Assembly (NCBI GenBank): GCA_035578155.1
Contig: JAPWDM010000077.1
Location: 186,001 to 250,000 of the forward strand
Reading direction: 5' to 3'
DNA: 64,000 nucleotides
DNA from: Brachynemurus nebulosus
Lineage: Eukaryota > Arthropoda > Insecta > Neuroptera > Myrmeleontidae
Part shown: one piece after another, positions 10,611 to 20,394 of the stretch
How the letters are laid out: the number at the start of each line of letters is the position of its first letter
How positions within the stretch are numbered: the first letter of the stretch is position 1
Notes under the pieces: generated by a model
The model's input: only the letters and a program-made list of their open reading frames with translations
What the model was told of the DNA's origin: nothing
Databases searched by the model: none
Made by a program: the position numbers and the translations under genes

Positions 10611-11725
10611 GAAGGGATTTTTATTTTGTTTAGAAAAGCAGAGGTCCAGCTAAATCCTATTGGTCTTTGTCGTGGTAGGTGATAGTGAAACAAAACAACA
10701 AAAAGGAGTAGAGAGACGAATAGAAGGAGTGGAGCATGTACTAAGGTAGGGCTTATTTATTGGTTTCAGGCTGAGGAAGGCATCGGATGTTTCTCAGTGT
10801 TGGAAAACGACCGGTGGTTCTGGCTTGACAACTGTAGCACAGCAAGAACAGCCTGAGGTAAACGAAGGTAAGAGATCAAAATAAGTGTATAGTTATCAGT
10901 TTTTCTTTTCTTTGCCGCAGAATCTTCCCATTTTTGATCATCAGTGACATCCTAGATACCGTGTAAAATCGAAGCGTTTTTAGGGTGCAAAAACAATCGA
11001 GAACAGGATGAGAGCGTTGGCTTATATAGCAGGTCTTGGTTATTGTGCACTTACATGCTACTTCCTGTGCTGATGGCTTTATCTGATACCATCAGTATCT
11101 TAGAAACGATCACAAGACATCACGATGTTCAAAGAACAAGAACGGAGGTTGATGGATCAAAAGGTCAGTACCATACGGCCGCGGTAAGATAAGCGGAGGA
11201 CTTCTGCAGTTTCAAGACTAGAGATGTCGCTGGCTTGAGCAGGCTCAAACACACTTGTGTTCGTGTCACCAGAAAATTCGTTTCGGGAAGACCGAAGAAC
11301 CACTTGGTAATCGGGAATGCAGAGTCACCTTAGCTTCACCAGTTATATGACCTGGTGCCAGTATGTAAAGCTCCGGCTGAGCTTATAGTACATTGTGACG
11401 GTTATCAAGCGCACACTAAGACATATTAACGTGTTTCTTTGAGTTTCCTGATGGGCAAGTCAGAGGATCTCTAGAATGTGTCTTCAGCAAATAATAGTCT
11501 TGCTGCCAGTCTCTCCATCGTCAGATATTCCTAGACCCTTCTCTTCCTCGTACTACAAGAGCGGCTTCTCACTCTAATGCTTTTTGAGCAATCACTATAT
11601 ATGTGCTCTATTTTTGTATCCGCAATAGATACTTTAGTTCGATTACCTCATATTACAGGATCAGTAAAATCTTGTGGGTACCTGTTCTAGGAATCAGTGA
11701 TATAGCTGCTTGACGGCTCTCCCAT
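10611..11725. other. Intergenic, possible retrotransposon tail scrap
   Basis: About 1.1 kb without a gene. At 11115-11134 the bases AAGACATCACGATGTTCAA match exactly a stretch just upstream of the 3' tail of the plus-strand retrotransposon piece near 46.57 kb, so an old fragment may lie here. The rest shows nothing. Confidence 0.35.
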
Positions 11726-11796
11726 GCCGATATGGTCCAGTGGTAAGATGCCTGCTTCGGGTGCAGGAGACTCGGGTTCGATTCCCGATATTGGCC
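11726..11796 (+). tRNA. tRNA-Pro (anticodon CGG)
   Basis: A full cloverleaf without an intron. The acceptor stem GCCGATA pairs with TATTGGC, the anticodon stem CCTGC/GCAGG encloses the loop TTCGGGT with anticodon CGG, and the T arm is TCGGG-TTCGATT-CCCGA. A TTTT run about 15 bases downstream can end pol III transcription. CCA is not encoded. Confidence 0.95.
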
Positions 11797-11903
11797 ATTT
11801 CCTGGTGCCTTCTTTTGACAAATCGAAGAGGACGGCGGGCTCTTCTAATGATGATAGGTCCTGCAATTCCCTTCTGTTTAAAATTCTGACACCAACACAC
11901 ACT

Positions 11904-12071
11904 ATGGAACCCAGGGGAAAGAAAGTGAAGCAGCTAGTGAAAAAAATGGAGAAAATGCTGAATGCTGCAAATATAGTGAATACCAGGTACCAGGAGCAGG
12001 ACTTTTACTATTTAAGAGAGGTAGTGTTGGAGGAGAAAAAGAAAAAAGGAGGGGATGAGGGTGAGAGGTAA
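11904..12071 (+). CDS. Hypothetical 55-residue basic protein
   Basis: A short ATG frame begins 107 bases after the tRNA-Pro gene: MEPRGKKVKQLVKKMEKM, then a charged, helix-prone sequence ending in a Lys/Glu/Gly tail. I recognise no family. Start context is ACACACACT with no CCC motif nearby, which lowers confidence. It could be a small spindle or ribosomal factor, but nothing in it says so. Confidence 0.3.
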   Translation: MEPRGKKVKQLVKKMEKMLNAANIVNTRYQEQDFYYLREVVLEEKKKKGGDEGER

Positions 12072-12297
12072 AAGGGCCTGTAGAGAATAATGTGAGTGCA
12101 AACTGAAGAGATTCTGGGGGAAGATTGTCAGATGGCTTGCATGCCGTTGCAAGGTATTTCAGCGAGCTTCTTGTTCAGAAACGATCAAAAAAATGAATAA
12201 AATATGCATCATTACAAGTCTTTTTTTGCTACCATACAATGTAATGGTAGTAGTATCTTATTTGTCATGATGCACGGCATTGCTAAAAACAAGCTCT

Positions 12298-12641
12298 TTT
12301 AGATGAGTCCTAGCTCGATCGCAAGCAAGTCATACTCACGCTTCTTCTCTGTCCCAACCTATGTGACCTTTTTGCCGGGAAAGAAAATCTTCCAAAGAAA
12401 CGTATCACAGAAGGAACCCCGCGACAATACTGTGGGAAATATACCCACTAAACCCTTCACTCTGGTTACTGCCCCTGTAGGGTCCCATACCTTTGTGGCC
12501 TCGGTTCCTGACAACCGTATGTAGCCGATCATATCAGCTTGTTATGCCTATCTCAATAATCGTGATCTCACTGCGGTTCCTGTCGCAGGCTACGATGTTG
12601 AGCTTTCTGTTGTACTGTACCTTAACTAACGTTCGTCTTGA
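12298..12641 (-). mobile_element. Non-LTR retrotransposon fragment (copy H), endonuclease part
   Basis: On the minus strand this matches the restriction-like endonuclease region of the other copies (RSEITIIEIGIT, then KYDLLA.ELGL). It is interrupted at 12360-12511 by about 152 bases absent from the other copies and flanked by CAACC on both sides. Neither RT nor 3' tail is present. Confidence 0.7.
12360..12511. mobile_element. Insertion within retrotransposon copy H
   Basis: About 152 bases split the endonuclease region. CAACC occurs at 12355-12359 and again at 12512-12516, as expected for a 5-bp target duplication. The insert has no obvious terminal inverted repeats or poly-A and no coding potential. 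Its type is unknown. Confidence 0.35.
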
Positions 12642-13148
12642 TGCGAGTCCCAGCACTTAGCATATTGTCTTCCTCTGTAAGTATCACCTGCTGCCAACAG
12701 TGCTTCCTGATGTGTACCTTCTTCATAATTCCATATTGTCTACTCTCAACAGGTGTATGTAGAGCACAGCACATCATGCAAATCGCCTTTAAGTATCACG
12801 AGGCCATTCAACGCCTTATGCAAAAGTCGTCTTTTCCCACCTTTTGAGATGTAATGAGGCTAAGTAGAAGAAGAGCCTCTCACTGGTCTGGGATTTAAAC
12901 ACTATGAAAGCGAAAGCCATGAAATGGATAAAACGTATAGTTAGTGGCTGGAAAGGGGACAACGAGACAAGCCTTAAGTATGCACATGTGTGCTTCCCTT
13001 GCCTATGTGTCGTGTAAACAAGTATCATACGACTTAGACAGCATACAGCCTTCTCCTCATACCTTCTGCTCTCGACACTCTTCGCTGCATAAACTGCCGC
13101 TAAATTTTTTGCTTCTTTCAACTTCTTTCTTTGAATAATAGCACCCCG
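12642..13148. other. Intergenic, no gene seen
   Basis: About 500 bases upstream of the Noc2-like gene. It holds only short frames without start motifs. Confidence 0.5.
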
Positions 13149-13874
13149 ATGTCTGAGATAAGGAAGATTTACAACGAGAACCAAGCAAACCTCCTGGAGG
13201 CGGCTGAGTCGTTCATCAAGTCGCCCAGGAACATAGGCGAGGAAATAAATGCGCTGGTCGCTCTTCTAGAGACGCCGGACTACGAGAAGGCTCTGGTCGT
13301 TTTCTATCTGAGGATTCTGCTGCAAATCACAAAGAAAGAGAAGGAGCTGACCCGCTTGATTTCTGCTCTCCTGCTCCACCTGGACTCGGCAATGTCGTAC
13401 AAGAACAGTGTCTTTATTCTGACTATTATCGGTATGCTCCTGAACACCCGCCTCTACATTCCTCTCACCTACTACATTACGAAAGTCTTGGAAACAGCCA
13501 TTGTGCAGAAGAAGCTGAGTGTTGCTGGGAAAAAGTATTCTTACGAGAATATAAGACTGAGCAGCGACGACTTGAAGGCGGAAGAGCTGCAGCTCTATGT
13601 AGTTTCCGAGTGCCTTTCGATGATCAGGAAGCACGTCCATTTGTTCGGCAACAATATCGGATTTCCTGAGCTTGCCTTTGTGGTCTGCAGTGAGCTTAGG
13701 CGCTGTTGTAAGGTGGGTGTTTTCAAGGAGGCGGTGGGAGAGCTGATAAAGTGGATCGAGAACAGGAAAGAGTACGTTGAGGAAGCGAGGAGCAGTGCCA
13801 AGATGGAGACGCTCTCGGGCAAGGCACTCGTAGAGTTTGAGAAGAATCTCAGTCCATGGCTTATTGAAGGCTAG
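13149..13874 (+). CDS. NOC2: Nucleolar complex protein Noc2-like
   Basis: A 241-residue helical-repeat protein matching the C-terminal half of Noc2, which with Noc1 and Noc3 drives maturation and transport of pre-60S ribosomes in the nucleolus. Key segments are LLNTRLYIPLTYYITKVLE (Noc2: FIPL..F..E.L) around residues 96-115 and FPELAFVVCSELRRCCK around 174-190, followed by EAVGELIKWIENRKEYVEEA (Noc2: kfI...R). Yeast Noc2 is about 710 residues, so the N-terminal half is absent. The start is the ATG right after GCACCCCG. An in-frame non-ATG extension upstream is not needed. Confidence 0.8.
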   Translation: MSEIRKIYNENQANLLEAAESFIKSPRNIGEEINALVALLETPDYEKALVVFYLRILLQITKKEKELTRLISALLLHLDSAMSYKNSVFILTIIGMLLNTRLYIPLTYYITKVLETAIVQKKLSVAGKKYSYENIRLSSDDLKAEELQLYVVSECLSMIRKHVHLFGNNIGFPELAFVVCSELRRCCKVGVFKEAVGELIKWIENRKEYVEEARSSAKMETLSGKALVEFEKNLSPWLIEG

Positions 13875-14199
13875 ACGACTCTCCTCTGTTGTGTTTTATT
13901 GTATTCGAGACTTAAGCATAAGCATAAACTTTGGTAAAATAAATCAGACGTCTGCATGCATGAATTTAACTAAGGGAAATATGTGCTTGAGAAGAAGGTC
14001 ATCTAGTGCGCGTGACAACGGGATCTAAAGGCTTATATGAGCGGCAGATAAGTGCTCAGAGAAAAGATGGTTGTGGTTCAGAAAGCGTGCCAACATCTGA
14101 AAGTCGTCATTGCATGACAATGCAAAGGCTACTACTGTAGTTTCATGACAATGCATGGTGGAACGAGGACCTTCGGTTAAATTTATTGCTACAAACAAT
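13875..14199. other. Intergenic, possible retrotransposon tail
   Basis: At about 14113-14145 the bases GCTACTACTGTAGTTTCATG resemble the 3' tail of the retrotransposon copies (GCTACTGCAGTTTGATGACA). AAATTT at 14179-14184 lies just before the possible structured RNA. Confidence 0.35.
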
Positions 14200-14405
14200 C
14201 GGTGGTGGTAAGGATGGATATGCGACCAGCGGTAGTGCAGGGCTCACCGAAACCTAGCACGAAGCTTACAAGCCTAGTTGCTGGGCGTCAGCCATGGCAT
14301 GCCTCACGCCCTGGCTCCAACCACCTGCGCCACCTATAATCTGCCTATAGCCAAGGGAGTCCACACAGCACAGCAAAACAGACAGCTGCTGCAAGGTGGC
14401 CAGGG
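14200..14405. ncRNA. Possible structured RNA, GC-rich
   Basis: This non-coding stretch is clearly more GC-rich than other gaps. It can form several helices: GGTGGT 14201-14206 with ACCACC 14320-14325; GGGCGT 14283-14288 with ACGCCC 14306-14311; and CCCTGG 14309-14314 plus CCACCT 14321-14326 with AGGTGGCCAGGG 14394-14405. Some of these compete. AAATTT lies 17 bases upstream, as near the RNase P RNA. I recognise no known RNA family on either strand. It abuts the stop of the next minus-strand gene and could instead be its 3' untranslated region. Confidence 0.3.
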
Positions 14406-14732
14406 TCACTCATCACCAAAGTCCTCATTGATGTCAGAGTCATGTCGCCTGAAAGAATCTTGCAGTATGTCACACTTCCTCTTCATCGTAGTGACACAGA
14501 AGGACTGCTTAACGTTCTCCAATTCGTCCCTGCAGTCTTTCCTGTGAGTGTCCAGATACTCCATGAGCCAATAGAGTGTCTCGGCCATCTTCTCTTCCCG
14601 CTTGTACGCCTTGATGTATTTCTTTGCACTCACCATCTTGTCACTGTGGAACGAGTGCTCCGCGATCTCAGTAATCGCCCTCTGAATCTCCAGGTCTGCC
14701 TCGTGGGGCGAGCTAAGGGTCTCCTTCAGCAT
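14406..14732 (-). CDS. Hypothetical 108-residue helical protein
   Basis: A small soluble protein, helical and charged. MLKETLSSPHEADLEIQRAI is followed by a run of basic and acidic heptads (KKYIKAYKREEKMAETLYWL) and an acidic end (RRHDSDINEDFGDE). I recognise no family; its size and helicity would suit a subunit of a small complex such as Mediator, DASH or Mis12. The start is the ATG after TTTTTTGCCCCA, the strongest CCC context in this part of the window, which argues that the gene is real. A longer upstream frame has a hydrophobic, unlikely N-terminus. Confidence 0.55.
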   Translation of the reverse strand: MLKETLSSPHEADLEIQRAITEIAEHSFHSDKMVSAKKYIKAYKREEKMAETLYWLMEYLDTHRKDCRDELENVKQSFCVTTMKRKCDILQDSFRRHDSDINEDFGDE

Positions 14733-15433
14733 TGGGGCAAAAAAGCGAGCACAGTTTATGCAGAAAAGGGAAAAGAAGAAGTTTAGAGGTGCAAGTGACA
14801 ATGTGTAGTTGGGTGCATGAAGTCTTTACACAGTCATTACCATTATCGTTATGAGAATTATCAAGCAAGGACACTTGAACATGTTCATAAGCTCTTTCTT
14901 AGTAGACGACACTTCGCCAGATATTATCATAAGACCTGGTATGAGGAATTTCAGAGTTCTTTATTAGTTATTAGACGATGTCCTTGCAGCATGGTACAGG
15001 TAAAACCTCAGACCAGAAGTAGGTCAGGAAGACTTTCTTGACGTTGCCGTTTCACTTAATTATTTCCAGTGGTTTCAAGGTTTTCTGCTTGTAAGCATAA
15101 TACACTGAGAGATAGTCATTCATCCGCATGTTAATATAGTTGAGCAGCAAAAGACACTGTGATATCCATGATTGAGCCACCCTGTATTTAACACGTGTCT
15201 TGCTGATATCTTATAGACTTACGGTTTTTAAGAAAGTAGAATGGATCGAGGTTCTCAGAAGCACATTGCGGAGCAACTTTTGCCAAAAACACAGAAGTGT
15301 GAGTTTCTACAGAAATCGCACCTGCGGAAGTGGGCCTGTTGGCTACAAGACGTGCATGCGATGAAGGACCAGAGTTACTCGACAACAATAAAGGGAGCAA
15401 GGGCTATCAAATAGACTGTGATCTGACGGCGCA
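14733..15433. other. Intergenic, no gene seen
   Basis: About 700 bases between the hypothetical gene and tRNA-Phe. Nothing recognisable on either strand. Confidence 0.5.
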
Positions 15434-15505
15434 GCGAAATTAGCTCAGTGGGAGAGCGTCAGACTGAAGATCTGCAGGTCCTGGGTTCAATCCCCAGATT
15501 TCGCA
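15434..15505 (+). tRNA. tRNA-Phe (anticodon GAA)
   Basis: The acceptor GCGAAAT pairs with ATTTCGC and is followed by discriminator A. The D arm is TAGCTCAGTGGGAGAGC, the anticodon loop is CTGAAGA with anticodon GAA, and the T arm is CTGGG-TTCAATC-CCCAG. The 27-43 pair at the top of the anticodon stem is a T/C mismatch. No intron. Confidence 0.93.
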
Positions 15506-16431
15506 CTTCTCTGGAATAGTATGGGTGTTTGAGCTGTACGATGTGTCTGTGCTATACGACGATATCCATGTGGATTTGTATAACAATCACCTCAGATTGT
15601 CACATCCTTTTACTGTCATCGACTGTAGGAGTATCGAGTCTATCCTTACGTGCACTTTACCTTCATAAAGACATGAAACCAGTCTGTGTGCATAAAGCTG
15701 GTCATTTACCGACTCTTTTTTTGATACAATCTTCCAGTGCACCTGAAGTATCGCAAGGTGCTTCCTTGTACCGAGAATTGCTGTAATATGTCATCCATCA
15801 TTGTTATTTCTAAAACATCAATTTACATAAGACTACTTACGCGACGAACATAGAGCGATAGAAGAGATCAGCATATGACATGAAATAACCAGAATATAAC
15901 AAGGTGTAAGGCAAGTATATCGGTCCAATGCTTACGACACCTCAGCACCGCTCGTCCTGGGACGCATAACGGATACGTTGGTGAGTAGCAAGCAGATGCC
16001 AAACCACAGTAAAGGGTAGATTGTTGTGCCGGTGTGGGGCACTGATCGAGTGTCTTGGTATAAGAAAACATTTATCTGTTAGTAACTAGGAACTATCCGG
16101 TACATCATGGAGAGCCACCAAAGCCTGCACCCATTGATGAGCCTCAACCGAAAAATCACAGTGTGCCTGGCTGTGATTCCCTAGGTCTAACATGTCCCTA
16201 GTTTTACTAAGGCATGCTCTAACATAGGCTCTTTGAGATTAGAGTTGCACTCTCGGCATATGGCATCTCAGGCTACACTCAGCACAGTACGTGGCTTGGT
16301 GTGAATGCATGCATAGAAGAAATTGATGACTGAGTATACTGGTGCTTGTTTGTGTAAAGAGCAAGAAACTAAGAGACTCTCAGAGTACACTCTGTAGCAT
16401 AGGAGTGGCTATGACTGCAGAATGATGTACT
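15506..16431. other. Intergenic, no gene seen
   Basis: About 925 bases with only short frames lacking start motifs. Nothing recognised. Confidence 0.5.
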
Positions 16432-17163
16432 CTACATCTTTCTCAGCAAGGCATAGACGCTCTCCTGCTCTACGGCGGACTTTATGACGGAGAATCCGGC
16501 AGACCTGCACATCTCGACCAGCCCAGACTCGTCAAAGAGCATGTAGTAGCGGAAGCACTCGCTTTTTCCCTGCCAGCTGACCAGGTACTCGTCGCTTTCA
16601 ATCGCCTTGAACTTCTTCTGTTCTGAAGCCTTCTTGTGCCACACATAGACCAGGCAGTATCCTCCGTGCTTGAGGACACGGTGCATCTCCCTGAGCGCAC
16701 CTCTCCTCCTCTCTTGCGTGCTCAGGTGGTGCAACACTGCGATACTCATAACAGCATCGAAGCTATCGGCCTTGAACGGCAGCCTACAGACATTTCCCCT
16801 CACAAGAGAGAGAGGCAAGCGCCTTGCGGCATGTCTCAACAGTTCCGCTGAGTAATCCAGGCCTATGGTATTTGCAGTCAAGAAGTGCCTCCCATTTCCA
16901 CATCCAGAATCGAGGACCAGTGAAGACTCTGCGACGTAAGCCCGGAAGAACTCCTCTATAAATGGCCATGGCTTCCTCCGGGTCTGAGAGAAAGGCTCTG
17001 CCTTGCTCGAATAGAACTTGTGGACGTACTCGCGTTCGAAGCAGTCCGGATCACGCATGGCGATACAAGTCTCTTCGCTCTCGCAGCGTGTGTTGTCGCC
17101 TGAAAAGACACGTTCGGCCCCTCTATCTTGTCTAGCCACATCCCTATCATCATCCTTGGACAT
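16432..17163 (-). CDS. TRM9: tRNA wobble-uridine methyltransferase Trm9-like
   Basis: A 243-residue SAM-dependent methyltransferase. In Trm9/ALKBH8 the enzyme, with partner Trm112, makes the last methyl ester of mcm5U at the tRNA wobble position. Family hallmarks are EREYVHKFYSSKAEPFSQTR (43-62), WPFIEEFF (66-73), the SAM loop VLDSGCGNGRHF (83-94), SIAVLHHLSTQERR (140-153) and RVLKHGGYCLVYVW (162-175). The first 40 residues are poorly conserved. Start ATG follows CTCGAGACC. The gene is divergent from the Tsr3 gene, with a shared 274-base upstream region, so the two RNA-modification genes may share control; that is inference. Confidence 0.9.
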   Translation of the reverse strand: MSKDDDRDVARQDRGAERVFSGDNTRCESEETCIAMRDPDCFEREYVHKFYSSKAEPFSQTRRKPWPFIEEFFRAYVAESSLVLDSGCGNGRHFLTANTIGLDYSAELLRHAARRLPLSLVRGNVCRLPFKADSFDAVMSIAVLHHLSTQERRRGALREMHRVLKHGGYCLVYVWHKKASEQKKFKAIESDEYLVSWQGKSECFRYYMLFDESGLVEMCRSAGFSVIKSAVEQESVYALLRKM

Positions 17164-17437
17164 GGTCTCGAGAAAAAAAAAGATTTATTAGCGCAAGAGA
17201 AAGTACAGTTGTCCGGTCATCTTTAGCATACGCTTAGTCTCAGTGTACAGTTACAATATCCTTTGCTTTAACTACCTTTGCTTTACTCTAAGAACTGTGT
17301 GAGTGTAGAAACTACATCAAGAACCTGGACGAGATCCTCGTTTCTCTGCTCGGAAACCAGCTGCGGCCACCGCTTCCAATTATCGTTCGGTGCAAAATGT
17401 TACTATTTCCTCTTACGTGTCAAAAACTTTTGCGCCC

Positions 17438-17941
17438 ATGAAGCGATTCATATACGAGTTCGGGCAGTGCGATCCAAAACGGTGCTCTGGCCATAGACTC
17501 GTGAAGAGGAACAAGGCCGTTTCCATTCCGCTCAAGAGACGTTTTAGTGGCATCCTTCTGTCTCCAAACGCAGTCCAGGCGGTCTCCCCGGCCGACCGAG
17601 AGCTGATGCTGAAGAACGGGATCGGACTGATCGACTGTTCCTGGAACGCGATCGACAGCTTCGACTTTTCACGCATTTCTTCTCGGCACAACAGACTTCT
17701 CCCGTGGCTCGTCGCAGCCAACACCGTAAACTACGGCAGGCCGTGGAAACTGAACTGTGTCGAGGCCCTTGCGGCGGCCCTGTATATTGTCGGGGAGAAG
17801 GACGAGGCGAGGGAGGTTATAGAGGAGTTCCCGTACGCAGAGGAGTTCTTCAGGTTGAATGAAGAGGTCCTCGAGATTTACAGTAAGTGCAGCGATAGCA
17901 AGGAGGTCATTGCGAGGCAGAAGGAGTATCTAGATTTGTAA
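17438..17941 (+). CDS. TSR3: 18S rRNA aminocarboxypropyltransferase Tsr3
   Basis: A 167-residue Tsr3. The enzyme transfers an aminocarboxypropyl group from SAM to the hypermodified pseudouridine of 18S rRNA, a late cytoplasmic step of 40S maturation. Conserved pieces are EFGQCDPKRCSGHRL near the N-terminus, AVSPADRELMLKNGIGLIDC and LLPWLVAANTVNYGRPWKLN, with CVEALAAALYIVG after it. Length is close to archaeal forms and much shorter than the human protein, which has long tails. The start is the ATG right after GCGCCC; an upstream in-frame ATG at 17390 is less likely because it would add a non-conserved leader and lacks this motif. Confidence 0.92.
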   Translation: MKRFIYEFGQCDPKRCSGHRLVKRNKAVSIPLKRRFSGILLSPNAVQAVSPADRELMLKNGIGLIDCSWNAIDSFDFSRISSRHNRLLPWLVAANTVNYGRPWKLNCVEALAAALYIVGEKDEAREVIEEFPYAEEFFRLNEEVLEIYSKCSDSKEVIARQKEYLDL

Positions 17942-18304
17942 CTCAAGAAGCACTCATAAAAGGATGTTTATAGGGTCTTGGAGAGCTGTAAGTCACTACA
18001 AGGACACCTTGGACACTGTATGCCGACAGTGACTATCAACAGGATCAGGTTAGAGAGGTCCTGGTCCAAGCTCTTTCTGTTCTAAAAATATTATTCGCAA
18101 AGGAGGTGATTTATCACTGAGGTGAACAATAATACGTTAATAGTAGCTATGCGTTAGAACGGTTGGAGGCTTTCCGTTCCACGTGTACACTCACAATATT
18201 TTGTTTGTTGCTTTCTTGATACCCTGTGTTATATACCGCACCATCGTGAATGCCGTTGTGCTTCAAAGAAGATGGTCATAGGCGAGGATTAATATCTAAG
18301 TTTT
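17942..18304. other. Intergenic, no gene seen
   Basis: About 360 bases before the retrotransposon pieces. Nothing recognised. Confidence 0.5.
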
Positions 18305-18836
18305 CTGAGACAGTTATTGACTATTCCTTTCTTTGTTAGAACATAGGCAACTATCATTTGTAGCTTGCACTTATGTAGTAGCGATATCTCACCAGCAAGT
18401 AGATCGTATTTATGAAGCTTCTCAGTCTCGACTGGTTATTCTTGTCTTAGCGATCAAAGTGTCCTTTTTTCTCTTATCGGTGACTAGAATAGTCAGCGGA
18501 TGTTATAGCTAGAGACCTTGACGTCTGTCTTGACACTCCTCCTATCAACACGGATCTCCACATGGTCGTTAGCCAAGATTTCAGAGACTGAGTGTAGTAT
18601 GATGGTGTGCTTAGAGCTCTTAACTCTGTATTCGTTACACAAGAGTACATGAATACAGCGTAAGATTTCAGCATGTCTTTGCGTGTAGTCATGACTCAGC
18701 AGCCGATTACACTTGGAAGCAGGGTGGCCAGCTACCTGTTAGACACTGTTGTTACAGTGATGACACCTGGACTTCTTGCTGAAAAACACGTTTCTGTCCT
18801 GTAGGTTGCATAAAGCAGAGTCTTAGATGCTCACTA
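18305..18836 (-). mobile_element. Non-LTR retrotransposon piece (copy B, finger to endonuclease)
   Basis: Minus-strand reading gives the CCHC-like finger (CHHCNN, then HPASKC), the conserved RHNEVVRCIHL-type region and the start of the restriction-like endonuclease. It matches copies A and D closely until 18836, then stops abruptly. The element 3' tail continues in the opposite orientation at 18853. Confidence 0.75.
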
Positions 18837-18852
18837 GTATCTACACGTAGTA

Positions 18853-19035
18853 TAGTCACCCAGTGTTCCCAGGAAAACGCTTTAGTGCGTTCTTAGACCG
18901 GTGAGTAGGAAACGAAGACTTGGGAGAAACGCTATAACAACAGGTACTACAGTGGATTCTGGACGGCATGGCGGGTAAAGCTACTGTATGTTAATAACAA
19001 TGCATTAAGCAGAAAAGACTTTCTAAATTATACAC
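18853..19035 (+). mobile_element. Retrotransposon 3' end in plus orientation (copy B')
   Basis: The plus strand matches the end of the element's ORF in copy E (CAGGAAAACGCTT, GACTTGGGAGAAACG) and then its 3' tail (GGCATGGCGGGTAAAGCTAC). It sits head to head with copy B. Together they cover adjacent parts of one element, the upstream part inverted. Confidence 0.65.
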
Positions 19036-19262
19036 ACTACTGCGCATAAGTTTAGAAAGTCACAGTGTGCGAGAGTGTGTGATGAAAGACAATAAAGTTT
19101 TCCAAGAAAAAAACGAAACGAAGTGGCAATGATCGTTGTATCGGTGCGGTATTTACGGAATTACTTTGTGAAATCTCATTTGCAATAAACTTCTAGTCAG
19201 ACCGAGGACAAAAGGGTGAGGACAAGAGTCCACTGTCACAACACACTGAGTAGGCAGCGCTC

Positions 19263-20119
19263 TCAGCAGCAGAACTGTATGCCCTTCCTGACACAGCTGT
19301 TGAGCTTGTTTCCTTTTCTCCCGCCAATTTTCCTGAGAACACTCTTGAGGAAGGAATAATTGGGCTGGTCACTAAACTTGAGACTCCTGATGTGTCTGAA
19401 GTATGCGATCCATAGATCCCTCTCTTCACATTCTCCACACAGCTCTCTCAGTGTCATTTTTTTCTTGGATTCCCCAATCTGCTTTTCGCTCATGCTATTG
19501 TATGCCCCAGGCACTTGGGCCCACGGAAGTCTACCGTTAAGGAGGAAGAGCAGAACATACCCCAGCGACTCCAGGTCGTCTCTCCTGCTCTGGATCAGTC
19601 CCTGGTGCGTCCATATCGATGCATACCTTGCCGTTCCAACAAAATTTTTGCTCATCTCCTCCCTTACGTGCCGCCCTTCATTGTCTACATACCTCGAGCA
19701 GACACCGTAATCGATCAGGTGGACCTTGTTGTCAAATCCGAACATTATGTTCTCGGGCTTGAAGTCTCTATACACAAATCCACACTTATGGATGTACATC
19801 AGAATGTCCAAGAGCGACTGTCCTATCATTGCTACTGACTGCCGGGTATAGTAGCTTGGAATGAGCTGTAAGAGCTGCATGAGTGAGATGCGGAGTAAGG
19901 GCATCACGATGAAATCAGCCTTATGGTAAGAGCCTGAGGCAATGATCCGCGGGATCTGCGGTGGAAAAAGTGGGTCAAAACACTCGCCTCATGTTTTAGC
20001 GAGCCTTTCTTCTTCGACACCTTTATTGCATACACCTCACTCTCCTTCTTGGCCTTGTAGACCTTCCCATATGCGCCTTCGCCTATTTTTTCCAGAAGAG
20101 TGTATCGGGGCGTCGGCAT
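19263..20119 (-). pseudogene. Casein kinase 1-like Ser/Thr kinase with one frameshift
   Basis: A CK1-family kinase of about 285 residues if read through. The N-terminal lobe has the Gly loop GEGAYGKVYKA and the Lys in VYAIKVSKK. The C-terminal lobe has the catalytic loop YRDFKPENIMFG, metal-binding IDYG instead of IDFG, and the CK1 hallmarks GTARYASI and SRRDDLESLGYVL. The lobes lie in different frames. The change falls at a five-base A run, 19965-19969 on the plus strand. The sequence on either side is well conserved, so this is a recent lesion or a homopolymer error. The start at MPTPRYTLLEKIG is the last ATG before the domain; an earlier ATG at MSHGG is possible. Confidence 0.8.
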
Positions 20120-20394
20120 CTTCGATTGTTTTGTCCTTAGAAATACATCTGGGACAAAAGCCAGAAGTTTACGTTGTATGATATCGTCTTTTGCTCCGCC
20201 ATGTGACATTTTAAAACACAAAACAATTTGCGTTTGGCAAATTCCTGATGATGGGAAATCTTTCTTTACTGTCAATTTCCAAGTCGTGCCCGGTTACAAA
20301 GTCCTGGCCAGGCATTATACCGGCACAACATCTATATCACTTTTCCTTCACCTGCAATATTATGTGTTGGATATCAGATATGCTTTATTATGAA

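Noticed and set aside
11687..11902. Minus-strand frames across the tRNA-Pro region
   Set aside because: They run through the tRNA gene in antisense; the cloverleaf explains the sequence.
19955..19980. Intron in the casein kinase 1 gene
   Set aside because: The conserved kinase sequence is continuous across the frame change; there is no room for an intron and no splice-site pair.
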